64,000 nucleotides of DNA, from assembly GCA_963839285.1 (NCBI GenBank), contig CAWIUN010000005.1, positions 62,001 through 126,000 on the forward strand, read 5' to 3'. A program made the translations under genes and the position numbers. The first letter of the stretch is position 1; each line of letters starts with the position of its first letter. Positions 18,417 to 27,879 of this stretch are shown in pieces. The stretch comes from DASSSQ01 sp963839285 (GTDB taxonomy: Bacteria > Actinomycetota > Thermoleophilia > Gaiellales > Gaiellaceae). The notes under the pieces are model-generated. The model did no database searches, was not told where the DNA came from, and saw only the letters and a program-made list of their open reading frames with translations.

Positions 18417-19529
18417 GTGCGGCTGCTCTTCGCCTTCGCCGGCGGGACCGGGCATTTCCTCCCGCTCGTCCCGATCGCCCGCGCGGCCGCCGCCGCCGGG
18501 CACGAGGTCGCGTTCGCGGCGCAGCGGCCGATGCTCGCCCGGGTGGAGGCGTCGGGCTTCCGCGCGCACGACGCCGGCGGCGAGACGCTTCGCTCTGGGC
18601 CTCGCCGCCTGCCGCTCGTCGCCCCCGACCCCGAGCACGAGGCACGTGTCCTGCGGGAGACGTTCGCCGGACGCGTCGCGCGGGAGCGGGCGGCTGCGAT
18701 CGGCGGGCTGCTCGACGAAGTCGGCGCCGACCTCGTCGTCTGCGACGAGCTGGACTTCGGCGCGAAGGTCGCGGCGGAGCGCCACGGCGTCCCGCTCGCG
18801 GTCGTCCTCTGCAGCGCCAGCGCCGCGTTCGCCGCGCCCGGCGTCGTCGCGGAGCCCCTCGCCGAGCTTCGCTCCGCGTTCGGCCTGGCGCCCGAGCCGC
18901 CGGAGCCGCTCGTCTTCTCGCCGTTTCCGCCGAGCCTGCGCGAGCCGGGAGCGGCTCACGCGATCCGGCCGGCCGGCCCCGAGCCGGACGCGCCAGCGCC
19001 GCCCTGGCTCGCCGGGCTGTCCGGCCCGGTCGTCCACGTCACGCTCGGAACGGTCTTCAACCAGGAGTCGGGCGACCTGCTCGAGCGGCTGCTCGAAGGC
19101 ATGGCGCAGCTTCCCGTGCAGGTCGTGGCGACGGTCGGGCACGAGCTCGACCCCGGCGCTCTCGGACCGCAGCCCGCGAACGTCCGCGTCGAGCAGTGGG
19201 TCGACCAGTTCCTCCTCCTGCCGCGCTGCGCGGCCGTCGTCTGCCATGGCGGCTCCGGCAGCATCGTCGGGGCGCTCGCGCACGGGCTGCCGGCGGCGCT
19301 CGTCCCGCTCGGCGCCGACCAGCTGCTGAACGCCGCCCGCTGCGAGGAGATCGGCGTCGCACGGGTGCTCGACCCAGTCAGCGTCCGGCCGGAGGAGGCG
19401 GCGGCCGCCGTGGCCGCGCTGCTCGGCGACGGCCCCCACCGCCGCAGCGCCGAGCGCGTCCGCGACGAGATCGCGGCCCTCCCGGGCCCGGAGCACGCGC
19501 TGGCGCTGCTCGAGCAGCTGACCCGCTAG
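18417..19529 (+). CDS. Glycosyltransferase, GT1/MGT-like
   Basis: A 370-residue GT-B glycosyltransferase of the UDP-glycosyltransferase/macrolide transferase type. The N-terminal domain begins RLLFAFAGGTGHFLPLVPIARAA. The C-terminal donor domain has VVHVTLGTVFNQESG, VRVEQWVDQFLLLPRCAAVVCHGGSGSIVGALAHGLPAALVPLGADQLLNAARCEEIGVARVL, close to the family signature. It transfers a sugar to a small hydrophobic acceptor or lipid. The GTG start is 8 bases after the fadB-like stop, so it may share the transcript. Acceptor unknown. Confidence 0.88.
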   Translation: MRLLFAFAGGTGHFLPLVPIARAAAAAGHEVAFAAQRPMLARVEASGFRAHDAGGETLRSGPRRLPLVAPDPEHEARVLRETFAGRVARERAAAIGGLLDEVGADLVVCDELDFGAKVAAERHGVPLAVVLCSASAAFAAPGVVAEPLAELRSAFGLAPEPPEPLVFSPFPPSLREPGAAHAIRPAGPEPDAPAPPWLAGLSGPVVHVTLGTVFNQESGDLLERLLEGMAQLPVQVVATVGHELDPGALGPQPANVRVEQWVDQFLLLPRCAAVVCHGGSGSIVGALAHGLPAALVPLGADQLLNAARCEEIGVARVLDPVSVRPEEAAAAVAALLGDGPHRRSAERVRDEIAALPGPEHALALLEQLTR

Positions 19530-19575
19530 CTCGCTTCTCCGGGTGCGGTCCCGGGCCGCCGGGTAAGGTGCCGCG

Positions 19576-20170
19576 ATGGCACTGGACGACTGGCGGCTGC
19601 GGATCGAGCTGGCCGAGGCAGGCGGAGCGCACGGCCTGCTCGACCGGCTCGGCGTCGACCTCGGCTCGGAGGCGCGCGAGCTCGCGAAGGAGCTCGAGGA
19701 GCGGCGGCTCGCGGTCACGCACGACGAGGACACGGTCTTCGTCTACACCGCCTCCCGCCGCGAGGCCGAGCGCGGCGCGCGCCGTCGTCGAGGCGGAGCT
19801 GCGCGACCTCCGGATCGAGCCGCGCGAGCTCGCGCTCGAGCACTGGCTCGCGGCCGAGGACCGCTGGGACGACCAGCCTGCGCAGACCGACGTCGAGGGC
19901 GACGTGCTCGCCCGCGGCTACGCGCCGTGGGAGGTGCGGGTCGCCTGCGGCTCGGTCGGGGAGGCCCGCGAGCTCGCGGAGCAGCTCGAGGGCGAGGGGT
20001 ACGGCGTCGTGCGCCGCTGGCGCTACGTGATCGCCGGCACCGAGACGCGCGAGCAGGCGGACGCGCTCGCAGCGCGCTTCCGCGGCCGGGTCGAGCCGGG
20101 CGGCGAGCTCGTCTGGGAGGTCACGCCGGCGAACCCGTTCGCGCTCTTCCTCGGCGGCCTCGGCGGCTAG
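19576..20170 (+). CDS. Hypothetical protein, two-repeat alpha/beta
   Basis: About 197 residues, not assigned to a family. The first half is helical and acidic (ALDDWRLRIELAEAGG, EARELAKELEERRLAVTHDEDTVFVYTASR). The second half contains two related segments, WEVRVACGSVGEARELAEQLEGEGYGVVRRWRY and VIAGTETREQADALAARFRGRVEPGGELVWEV, that look like a SPOR- or ACT-like repeated beta-alpha-beta unit. One extra G in GCGCGGCGCG near 19770-19780 must be removed. It precedes the helicase gene but is separated from it by its own regulatory gap. Confidence 0.6.
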
Positions 20171-20204
20171 CGCGGCCGCTCGCGGCGTCTGCAACGACCT
20201 CCCG

Positions 20205-20232
20205 TTTGCCGGCCCGGCAAATCGGCTATGCT
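20205..20232 (+). promoter_or_regulatory. Palindrome and candidate -10 upstream of the helicase gene
   Basis: TTTGCCG (20205-20211), a 3-base spacer and CGGCAAA (20215-20221) form a perfect 7-bp inverted repeat. It overlaps where a -35 element would lie relative to the -10-like TATGCT at 20227-20232. This placement is typical of a repressor site. The helicase start is 88 bases downstream. Confidence 0.4.
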
Positions 20233-20319
20233 GACAACTGCGCGACGTTCGCTGGAGCGGGAAGTGCGAGCGCGCGACTCTTTCAGTTGGGAGCGGCAGC
20301 ACATCCGCGTGCTGCGCAC

Positions 20320-22930
20320 ATGCAAGAGACGATCGAGCAGTCGACCATTCTCGGGGCAGGCGAGGCGTCCGCAGACGACGCGGCACGCGCGTCGGCGTGG
20401 GCCGGCGAGCCCTTCCTGCACGAGGGCGAGGAGCCCTCGGAGATCCTCGCGCCCGGCACCGCCCGGCGGCGCGCGCTCGACGACGCCCTCGCGGAGATCG
20501 ACGCCGGCCTCGAGGCGCCGTCGTCGCAGTGGAAGGTGCGCTACGGCCTGATGCTCGGGCTCGAGCGCGTCCTCTCGGAGAAGCCGCCGCACCTCGCGGA
20601 CGGCACCGAGCTCCGCCGGCACCAGGTCGACGCGCTCGCCGGGATGCTGACCGAGCTGATCGCGGCCGCGCAGCGTCAGGCCGAGGAGCCGCAGAACGGC
20701 CACGGCGCCGGGCTCGCCGAGGCCGAGGACGAGGACGACGAGGAGGCAGACGACGGAGGAGCTGCTCGAGGCCGAGGACGGCGACGACCCCTCCGACGCG
20801 CTCGGGCCCGGCGGCGACTCCCACGACCCGGGCGCCGTCCGCCGCTACCGCTTCCGCCATCCGACCGCCTCCGGCAAGACGATCGCCGCCTCCGGCTTCG
20901 TCGAGGCCGCACGGACGATGGGCGTGCTGATCCTCACCCACCGACGCCTGCTCGTCGACCAGTTCCGCCGCGAGCTGACAGACCACGGCTACCGCGACCG
21001 GCTCGTCCCCGAGATCCTGGCCGGCGCCAGGATCCGGAGATCCGACCCGATCACGATCCAGACGTACGCGTGGTTCGCGCGCCACGTCGGCGAGATCAAC
21101 CGCGACGCCTACCAGCTCGTGATCGCGGACGAGGCGCACACGGCGCTCGGCGAGAAGACGAGCGCGGCGATCCGCAGCTTCCCGGAGCCGATCTACATCG
21201 GCATGACCGCGACCGAGCAGCTGATCGCCAAGCAGGTCTCGGACGTCTTCCCGGCCTCGGTCGACGACCTCCCCCTCTCCGACGCGGCCCGCCGCGGGCT
21301 GATCGCGCCGCTCCGCTCGCTGCGCGTTCCCCCGGTCGCGGCGATCCACAACGTGCCGATCGTCGGCGGCGACTTCGACGAGGGCGCCCTGGCCGCGGCC
21401 CTCGACCACCAGGCGCTCAACCTCGCCGCCGCCGCGCTCTACAAGGACCGGTTCGACTCGACCCCCGGCGTCGTCTACGCGGCCGGCGTCGAGCACGCCT
21501 ACAACCTCGCGACCGAGTTCCGCGCCGTCGGCCTCCGCGCCGAGGCGGTCAGCGGCAAGACGCCGCCCGTGAAGCTGGCCGAGGTCCTCGCCGCCTACGA
21601 GCGCGCCGAGATCGACGTCCTGATCAACGCGATGCTGCTCGCCGAGGGCTGGAACTCGCCCCGCGCCACCGTCGTCATGCACCTCGCGCCGACCGCGTCG
21701 AAGCGCGTCTACCAGCAGCGGATCGGCCGGATCATGCGGATCCACCCGCGCAAGGAGGCGGGCGTCGTCGTCGACTTCGTCCCGAAGAGCGCGACCCACA
21801 ACGAGCGCGTCGTCTCGCTGCACTCGCTGCTCGACTCCGACTTCTACCGCGAGGGCGCCCGCGTCACGCCGGCGCCGCGCCGCCGCCAGCAGCGCCGCGC
21901 CCGCCGGAAGCTGACCCCGGCGCCGTGGCTCGTCCCGGTCACGCCCGACGTCAAGCGCCGGATCGGCGTCATCCAGCGCGAGTGGCAGCGGATCGACCCG
22001 AAGTACCTCGACCAGGAGGAGCAGGAGATCTGGGGCGTCGTCGCCGGCCGCAACGCCCGCTTCGAGGAGCGCGCCGAGCTGGTCAAGAAGTTCACCGAGG
22101 CGAACGTCGCCAAGACCGCGCTCGAGACGTTCCTCTCGACCTGCGCGGCCGAGAACCCGAACCGGCGGCTGCGCGTGATGGCGCTGTCCGACCGCGTCTC
22201 GATGCGCGTCGAGCGCGCCGCCTTCGACGACCTCGTCACGCTCGTCTCGCAGGCGCCGACCTGGGAGAAGGATCGCGCCGGCGGCGCCCGCATCCTCCTG
22301 CACGCGATCGCCGAGGGGAAGCCGGACGCGCCCGAGCAGATCCTCTCGCGCTGGACGTGGCGGCTCGCACGGACGACGCGGAAGGTGCAGGACCGGCGTG
22401 CGTCGGGCGAGCTGCCCGAGGCGAAGAAGCTGCTCGGCGCCGTCGCCAACTCGCGCGGCCACCGGCACGAGGAGAACATGCGCAAGCTCGTCGAGGCGGC
22501 GCTCTCCTCGTCGCGCGAGGTCGGCGCCGCCCTGCTCGCCTCCGCCGAGGGCTACACGCCGACCGCGACGCGCCTGCTCGACGAGGCCAAGGAGCGCCTC
22601 GGGACGATCCACGAGATCGCCGCCGCGCTCGCCGAGAACCTGCCGGCGGCGAAGACGCAGCCGAGCCGCTCGCGGCGGCGCCGCAAGCGCCGCAAGAAGG
22701 GCCAGCAGCAGGGCGGCGAGCAGCAGGCAGGGGCCGCCGAGGACGCCGTCGCGGACGGGAAGCCCGCCGACGAGGGCGAGGCGTCGAGGCCGAAGCGCCG
22801 CCGCCGCAGGCGCAAGCCCGCCGCCTCCGGCAACGGTACGCCGGAGCCGAGGCCCGAGACCCCCTCCGAGGACGGCGCCGCGCCGCCGCGGAGCCGGGGC
22901 CCGACCCGGCTCCCGAGGCCTAGAGGCTAG
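20320..22930 (+). CDS. DEAD/DEAH-box superfamily 2 helicase with basic tail (one frame break)
   Basis: About 869 residues. The helicase core is preceded by an acidic linker at about residues 125-165. Walker A reads HPTASGKTIAASG, the Walker B box is IADEAHTALGEKT (DEAH), motif III is GMTATEQL, and motifs V-VI are LLAEGWNSPRATVVMHLAPTASKRVYQQRIGRIMRIHP. The pattern resembles XPB/RadD-like repair helicases. Residues from about 780 on are a low-complexity Arg/Lys/Glu/Gln tail (SRRRRKRRKKGQQQGG), probably disordered and nucleic-acid binding. One extra G near 20757 breaks the frame in the linker. The ATG at 20320 is chosen for its continuity with the helical N-terminus (ETIEQSTILGAG). Substrate unknown. 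Confidence 0.82.
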
Positions 22931-22936
22931 CGCGAC

Positions 22937-23829
22937 CTACTGGCCGCCGCGGGCGGCGTCGTCGCCGTCGTCGGCCTCGCGCTCGCGCAGGAACCGGGTC
23001 AGCTCGGCCGCGAGCGCGTCGCCCGACGGCAGCTCCTCGTCCTCTTCGAGCGAGTCGGCGCGCTGCTCGAGCTCGGCGACGTACTGCGCGGTCTCCTCGT
23101 CGGACGCGACCGCCTCGCTCACCTGCTGCGCGTACGCCTCGGCCGCCTCGGCCAGCTCGCCGACCTCGACATCGATCCCGAGCAGGCCGCCGAGCCGTTC
23201 GCAGAGCGCCTTCGCGGCGCGCGGGCTCGGCGTCAGCTGCACGTAGTGCGGAACCGCGGCCCAGAGGCTCGCGGACGGCAGCCCGGCGCCCTCGCAGCCG
23301 TCGTGGAGGACGCCGACGATGCCGGTCGGCCCCTCGTAGCGTGAGCTCGAGAGCCCCAGCCGCTCGACCAGCTCCGGGTCGTTGGCGCTGCCGGTCACCG
23401 GCGACTCGCGCGTGTGCGGGACGTCCGCGAGCAGCGACCCGAGCGTGACGAGGAGCTCGACCCCGAGCTCCTGCGCCAGGCCGGTGACGAGGCCGGTGAA
23501 GGTGCGCCAGCGCACGTTCGGCTCGGTCCCGAGCAGCAGGACGACGTCCCGGTCGAAGCCCTCGGGCCGGGCGTGGTAGAAGACCGTCTCCGGCCACTCG
23601 ATCCGGCGCGACTCGCCGTCGACGAGCTGCACGTGCGGGCGGGTCGCCTGGAAGTCGAAGAAGCCCTCGGGGTCGACCTCGGCGAAGCGCCGCGCGCCCC
23701 AGAGCCGGGCCAGGTAGCCCGGCCGCGAGCGAGGCGCCGTGACCGCCGTCGTTCCAGCCCCGGAAGGCCGCGACGAGGATCGGGACGCTCGAGCTGCGGG
23801 TGCCGCTCCCAGAGAAGCTCGTCCGGCAT
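22937..23829 (-). CDS. PAC2-family protein (two frame breaks)
   Basis: About 296 residues of the PAC2 (proteasome assembly chaperone 2-like) family, common in actinobacteria. Marks are RPILVAAFRGWNDGGHGASLAAGYL near the N-terminus, FYHARPEGFDRDVVLLLGTEPNVRWRTF and LVTLGSLLADVPHTRESPVTGSAND in the middle, and ALCERLGGLLGIDVEVGEL later. The C-terminal 60 residues are acidic and coiled. Two single-base insertions (near 23785 and in GGG near 23722) are needed. It converges on the helicase gene with only 6 bases between stops. Cellular role in bacteria is unclear, so no partner is proposed. Confidence 0.82.
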
Positions 23830-23838
23830 CCGTCCAGT

Positions 23839-24768
23839 CTATGCGCCGCCGGCTGCGACCGGGCGCCAGAGCCGGGCGACCAGGCCGACGGTCCAGGCGA
23901 AGAGCGCCGCCGCCGCGACGACGTGCAGGACGACGACGCCCCAGGGAACCTCGCCGTAGGTGCGGTACTGGATCTCCCCGATCGCCATCTGCGCGGCGAG
24001 GATCGCGAGCAGGCCGGCGCAGCCGCGCAGAAGCCAGCCGAACTCCTGCCGCCGCAGCCACGCCCAGCCGGCGAGGGCGAGGAAGCAGGTCCCGAAGACG
24101 GCGACGGCGCGGACGTGCAGCCAGACGGAGTCGTGGAAGTCGCCGAGCCGCGGCACGAGCGTCGAGCCGGAGCTGCCCGGGAAGCGGCCGGCGGCCGTCG
24201 AGAGCGTCCCGGTGACGACGAGGACGGAGACCGCCGCGAGCAGCACGGCCCCGGCGGCGCGCGCCGGGCGGGGCAGCGCGGCGGCGCCGCCGCGCACGAG
24301 CCGCGATGCCTCGAGGGCGACGAGCACGCCGAGCGCGAGCACCGTCAGCGAGAGCAGCAGGTGCGAGATCACGAGGTACGGGTTCAGGTCGTAGTAGACC
24401 GTGATCGCACCCAGCGGCGCCTGCCCGAGCGTGCCGACGAAGACGCCGGCCGCGAGCAGCCGGCCGCGCCGGCTCAGGTCGTGCGTCAGCCGGGCGCCGA
24501 CCGCGAGCAGCAGGGTCGCGAGGACGGTGATGCCCGAGACGACGCGATTCCCGAACTCGACGTAGGAGTGGTAGCTCTTCGGCAGCGGGTCGTCGAGGCC
24601 GCCGCAGGTGGGCCAGTGCGTGCACCCGAGCCCCGAGCCGGTCAGCCGGACCGTCGCCCCGGTGGCGACGATCAGGACGAGCATCGCCGTCGTCGCGAGC
24701 GCGAGCCGCCGGAAGAGCCGCCCCGACAGCGCCAGACGACGCGGTGCGCTGACGGCGGTCGTCTCCAT
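23839..24768 (-). CDS. ctaA: Heme A synthase
   Basis: A 309-residue CtaA/Cox15 protein with eight membrane helices in two halves. The first heme-ligand region is VRLTGSGLGCTHWPTCGG (with the Cys pair of Gram-positive CtaA), and the histidine ligands fall in YVEFGNRVVSG, VISHLLLSLT, DFHDSVWLHVRAVA and VVLHVVAAAAL. It oxidises heme O to heme A for the aa3 oxidase. The ATG at 24768 is preferred over one 30 bases further up because it gives a normal short basic N-terminus. The gap to the PAC2 gene is 9 bases. Confidence 0.9.
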   Translation of the reverse strand: METTAVSAPRRLALSGRLFRRLALATTAMLVLIVATGATVRLTGSGLGCTHWPTCGGLDDPLPKSYHSYVEFGNRVVSGITVLATLLLAVGARLTHDLSRRGRLLAAGVFVGTLGQAPLGAITVYYDLNPYLVISHLLLSLTVLALGVLVALEASRLVRGGAAALPRPARAAGAVLLAAVSVLVVTGTLSTAAGRFPGSSGSTLVPRLGDFHDSVWLHVRAVAVFGTCFLALAGWAWLRRQEFGWLLRGCAGLLAILAAQMAIGEIQYRTYGEVPWGVVVLHVVAAAALFAWTVGLVARLWRPVAAGGA

Positions 24769-24835
24769 GGCGGCACTGTAGCGTCCTCGACGCGGCATCC
24801 CGCCCGGAGGAGACGGGCCTTCCGGTCGCCGGCGT

Positions 24836-25861
24836 CTAGCCCGCGAGGACGACGCCGGCGCCGTCCTCGACGCGGCCGACGCGCCGCAGGAAGAGGCCGT
24901 GCGCGGCGAACTCGGCTTCCAGCGCGACCGCCTTCGCCGCGGGCAGCGTCACGAGCAGCCCGCCTGCGGTCTGCGGGTCGTAGGCGAGGCCGACGACCTC
25001 CTCCGCCACGCCCGCGTCGAGGGTGACCCCGGGGCCGGCGAACTCCTCGTTGCGCGGGTGCCCCGCGTTGCGGACGCCGGCGCGCGAGGCCTCGAGCGCG
25101 CCCTCGAGCGCCGGCAGCCGCTCCGCCTCGAGCACGAGCCGGACGCCGCTGCGGCTCGCGACCTCGTGCGCGTGACCGAGGAGCCCGAAGCCGGTGACGT
25201 CGGTGACGCAGCTCGGCTCGAACGGGCGCAGCACGTCGGCGGCCTCCCGGTTCAGCGTCCGCATCCAGCCGACCGCCGCGGCCCGCGCCCCGTCGTCGAC
25301 GATTCCCTGCTTGTGGCCGCCGAGCACGAGCGCCGTCCCGAGCGGCTTCGTCAGGAAGACCGTGTCGCCGGCGCGGGCGCCCGCCTTCGGCCAGAGCCCG
25401 TCCGGGTGCACGGTGCCGACGACCGCGAGCCCGTACTTCGGCTCGTCGTCGCGGATCGTGTGGCCGCCGGCGAGGATCGCGCCCGCGGCCCGGACCTGGC
25501 GGTCGGCGGCGGCGAAGACCGCGGCGACGACGTCGGTGTCGAGCTCCTCGGGGAAGGCGGCGATCGAGAGCGCGAGCAGCGGCTGCCCGCCCATCGCGAA
25601 GACGTCGTTGAGCGCGTTGCCCGCGGCGATCGCGCCGAAGTCGTCGGGGTCGTCGACGATCGGCGGGAAGAAGTCGAGCGTGAAGACGAGCGCCCGCTCC
25701 GCGTCGAGCCGGTAGACGGCGGCGTCGTCCGCGGGCGAGAGCCCGACGAGCAGCTCCTCGGCCTCCGCAGGCAGGAATCCCTGCAGCAGCTGCTCGAGCC
25801 GGGCGGCGGAGTACTTCGCGGCACAGCCGCCGGCCGTCGTCAGCTCGGTCAGCCCGGCCAT
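24836..25861 (-). CDS. selD: Selenide, water dikinase (selenophosphate synthetase)
   Basis: A 341-residue SelD making selenophosphate from ATP and selenide. The catalytic pair is Cys13 and Lys16 in TTAGGCAAKYSAARL, a Cys rather than Sec version. SPADDAAVYRLD, LDFFPPIVDDPDDFGAIAAGNALNDVFAMGG, GGHTIRDDEPKYGLAVVG and VTDVTGFGLLGHAHE are all family marks. Its presence implies a selenium pathway; no other sel gene is in this window, but a TGA-containing thioredoxin-fold gene at 57395 may be a client. The start codon follows a leader with several hairpins and no visible Shine-Dalgarno sequence. Confidence 0.92.
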   Translation of the reverse strand: MAGLTELTTAGGCAAKYSAARLEQLLQGFLPAEAEELLVGLSPADDAAVYRLDAERALVFTLDFFPPIVDDPDDFGAIAAGNALNDVFAMGGQPLLALSIAAFPEELDTDVVAAVFAAADRQVRAAGAILAGGHTIRDDEPKYGLAVVGTVHPDGLWPKAGARAGDTVFLTKPLGTALVLGGHKQGIVDDGARAAAVGWMRTLNREAADVLRPFEPSCVTDVTGFGLLGHAHEVASRSGVRLVLEAERLPALEGALEASRAGVRNAGHPRNEEFAGPGVTLDAGVAEEVVGLAYDPQTAGGLLVTLPAAKAVALEAEFAAHGLFLRRVGRVEDGAGVVLAG

Positions 25862-25862
25862 G

Positions 25863-25940
25863 CCGGGACTGTAACCGTCCCGGAACAGGCGGCGGCGGCT
25901 TGCGCCGCCGCCGTGTCAGGGGGAGAGGAGAAGCCCTGAA
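25863..25940 (-). promoter_or_regulatory. Structured leader of selD with three inverted repeats
   Basis: Reading towards selD there are three stems. TCAGGG/CCCTGA lies at 25916-25939 with a 12-base loop. A perfect 10-bp stem of CGG/GCC repeats lies at 25890-25913 with the loop TTGC. A perfect 7-bp stem CCGGGAC/GTCCCGG lies at 25863-25883 and ends two bases before the selD ATG. No Shine-Dalgarno sequence is visible. This could be a cis-acting translational or termination control; it is also possible that the stems serve the divergent SDR gene. Confidence 0.4.
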
Positions 25941-25997
25941 CGTCTGCTTCGTTCGCCGCAGGAGGTCGCGTCCCTCCCCGCACGTTAGGATCGCCTC

Positions 25998-26696
25998 GTG
26001 GCATCGGCGCTCGTCACAGGCGGCTCCTCGGGCATCGGGCTCGCGATCGCGCGGATGCTCCGCGACGAGGGCTACGACCTGACCGTCGCCTCGCGCAGGC
26101 AGGAGCGGGTCGACGCCGCCGCCGCCGAGCTCGGCGCCCTCGGCGTCGCCGCGAACGTGGCCGACGAGGACGACTGCGTGCGGCTGGTCGCGGCGCACCG
26201 GGAGCGTTTCGGCGGCCTCGACGTGCTCGTCAACTCGGCCGGGATCGGCATCGGCGGCACCGTGCGAGACCTGCAGACGAAGCACCTCGACCTGCAGCTC
26301 GGCGTCAACCTGCGCGGGCTCGTGCTGACGACCCGGGAAGCCCTGCCGCTCCTCTGCGAGAGCCGCGGGCTCGTCGTCAACCTCGCCTCGATCGCCGGCA
26401 CGATCCCGACGCCCGGGCTCTCGATCTACGGCGCCACGAAGGCGGCGGTGATCTCGTTCACGAAGTCGCTCAACTACGAGCTCGAGGAGGACGGCGTCCG
26501 CGTGACGGCGCTCTGCCCGGGCTTCGTCGACACGCCGATGGCCGAGTGGACCGGCCTCCCGGCCGAGACGATGATCCGCGCGGAGGACTGCGCCGAGCTG
26601 GTGCGGATGCTGCTGCGGCTCGGCCCGGCGGCGCGGATCCCGGAGATCGTCGTCGAGCGGGTCGGCGAGCGGGCGGGCTCGCTCCCGGGCGCGTGA
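25998..26696 (+). CDS. Short-chain dehydrogenase/reductase
   Basis: A 232-residue classical SDR. The NAD(P) motif is VTGGSSGIGLAIARML at the very N-terminus, the structural motif is VLVNSAGIG (NNAG variant), and the catalytic set is Ser in NLASIAG, then Tyr and Lys in IYGATKAAV. The PGFVDTPMAEW segment closes the active site. An Arg-Arg pair after the first strand (ASRRQ) suggests NADP preference. GTG at 25998 puts the fold at residue 4. Substrate unknown. The TGA overlaps the start of the decayed gene downstream. Confidence 0.88.
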   Translation: MASALVTGGSSGIGLAIARMLRDEGYDLTVASRRQERVDAAAAELGALGVAANVADEDDCVRLVAAHRERFGGLDVLVNSAGIGIGGTVRDLQTKHLDLQLGVNLRGLVLTTREALPLLCESRGLVVNLASIAGTIPTPGLSIYGATKAAVISFTKSLNYELEEDGVRVTALCPGFVDTPMAEWTGLPAETMIRAEDCAELVRMLLRLGPAARIPEIVVERVGERAGSLPGA

Positions 26697-26964
26697 CGAT
26701 CGCCACCGGCCGGCTGCTCCTCGTCCCGCTATGCCTCCGAGGCCGCGGCCGCGCTCGTCGACTGGCTGCGGGCTCGCAGCGTCGACGAGGTTCGCGCCCA
26801 CGTCCATCCCGACCACGAGCCTCGGCGATCGTGGCGGCCAGGGCCGGACTCGAGCCGACGGCGAGCGCGTCGACGGCGAGCGGGTCTGGAAGGTGGACGG
26901 CCCGGCGCCGCCTCGTGAGGAGCCGTCGCGAGGCGGCACCGAGCTCGTCCCGACGCGGCCCTGA
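26693..26964 (+). pseudogene. Decayed GNAT acetyltransferase with internal deletion
   Basis: The GTG at 26693 overlaps the SDR stop and opens a RimJ-like N-terminus (TIATGRLLLVPL). It then jumps directly to what is normally the last third of the same family: YASEAAAALVDWLRAR, SVDEVRAHVHPDHE, SAIVAARAGLEPT, GERVDGERVWKVDGP. The central 80-100 residues, which bind acetyl-CoA in this family, are missing. At least two single-base losses (near 26822 and 26863) also break the frame. Unlike most frame breaks in this window these are deletions plus a large loss, so this is probably a true remnant. Confidence 0.6.
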
Positions 26965-26984
26965 GCCGCGCGTGCAGCGCGCGG

Positions 26985-27831
26985 CTAGCGCTCGATCGGC
27001 ACGTCCACGAGGTTGCCCCACTCGGTCCACGAGCCGTCGTAGTTGAGGACGTTCTCGTAGCCGAGCAGCTCGCGGAGCACGAACCACGTGTGCGCGGAGC
27101 GCTCGCCGATCCGGCAGTAGGCGATCGTCTCGCGGTCGGGCGTGATCCCCTTGCGCCTCGTAGAGCGAGCGCAGCTCGTCGACGGGCTTGAAGGTGCCGT
27201 CGTCCTGCACCGCCTGCGCCCACGGGATCGACTGCGCCGTCGGGATGTGGCCGCCGCGCGAGGCGCCCTCCTGCTCGTAGCCCGGAGGCGCGAGCAGCTC
27301 GCCCGCGTACTCCTGCGGCGAGCGGACGTCGACGAGGTTCTTGCCCCCGGCGTCGATCGTCTCGCGGACGTAGTCGCGGAAGGCGCGGATCGACTCGTCG
27401 CGCTCCTGCGCCGTGTAGCTCGTCGCGTGCGGCGACGGCTCGTCGGTCGTCAGCTCGCGGCCCTCGTCGATCCACTTCTGCCGGCCGCCGTCGAGCAGCC
27501 GCACGTCCTCGTGCCCGTAGATCTTCAGGTACCAGTAGGCGTAGGCGGCGAACCAGTTGTTCTTGTCGCCGTAGAGGACGACGGTGGTCTCGTTGCCGAT
27601 CCCGAGCCGCCCGAGCAGCTCCTCGAACGCATCCTTCTCGATCAGGTCGCGCTCGATCGGGTCCTGCAGGTCGTCCTTCCAGTGCAGCCGCACGGCGCCG
27701 GGGATGTGCCCCTCGTCGTACAGGTCAGGATTCTCGTCGACCTCTGCCACGACCACGCCGTCGTCGCCGAGGTGCTCCGCCAGCCAGTCGCTCTCGACGA
27801 GCACGTCCTTCGCGTATCCCGTGGCGCCCAT
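26985..27831 (-). CDS. Thiosulfate/3-mercaptopyruvate sulfurtransferase (one frame break)
   Basis: About 281 residues with two rhodanese domains. The first (inactive) domain has VVVAEVDENPDLYDEGHIPGAVRLHW and VVLYGDKNNWFAAYAYWYLKIYGHEDVRLLDGG. The second holds LVDVRSPQEYAGE and the active-site loop CRIGERSAHTWF, whose Cys takes the sulfane sulfur. One extra C near 27154 (GCGCAAGGGG) shifts the frame ahead of the active site; removal gives YEAKGITPDRETIAYCRIGERS and the stop at 26985-26987. It transfers sulfur from thiosulfate or mercaptopyruvate to thiols or cyanide. Confidence 0.9.
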
Positions 27832-27879
27832 GCACCCTCCCTCGGTATCGAAAGTGAACTATTGGCGGAGGAGGCTACC

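Noticed and set aside
20228..20551. A 107-codon ORF ahead of the helicase start
   Set aside because: It overlaps the helicase N-terminus in another frame and shows only Arg/Ser-rich shadow sequence.
22937..24625. A long leftward ORF covering PAC2 and part of ctaA
   Set aside because: Only its last part matches PAC2; the rest is a shadow of ctaA in another frame created by two suspected insertions.
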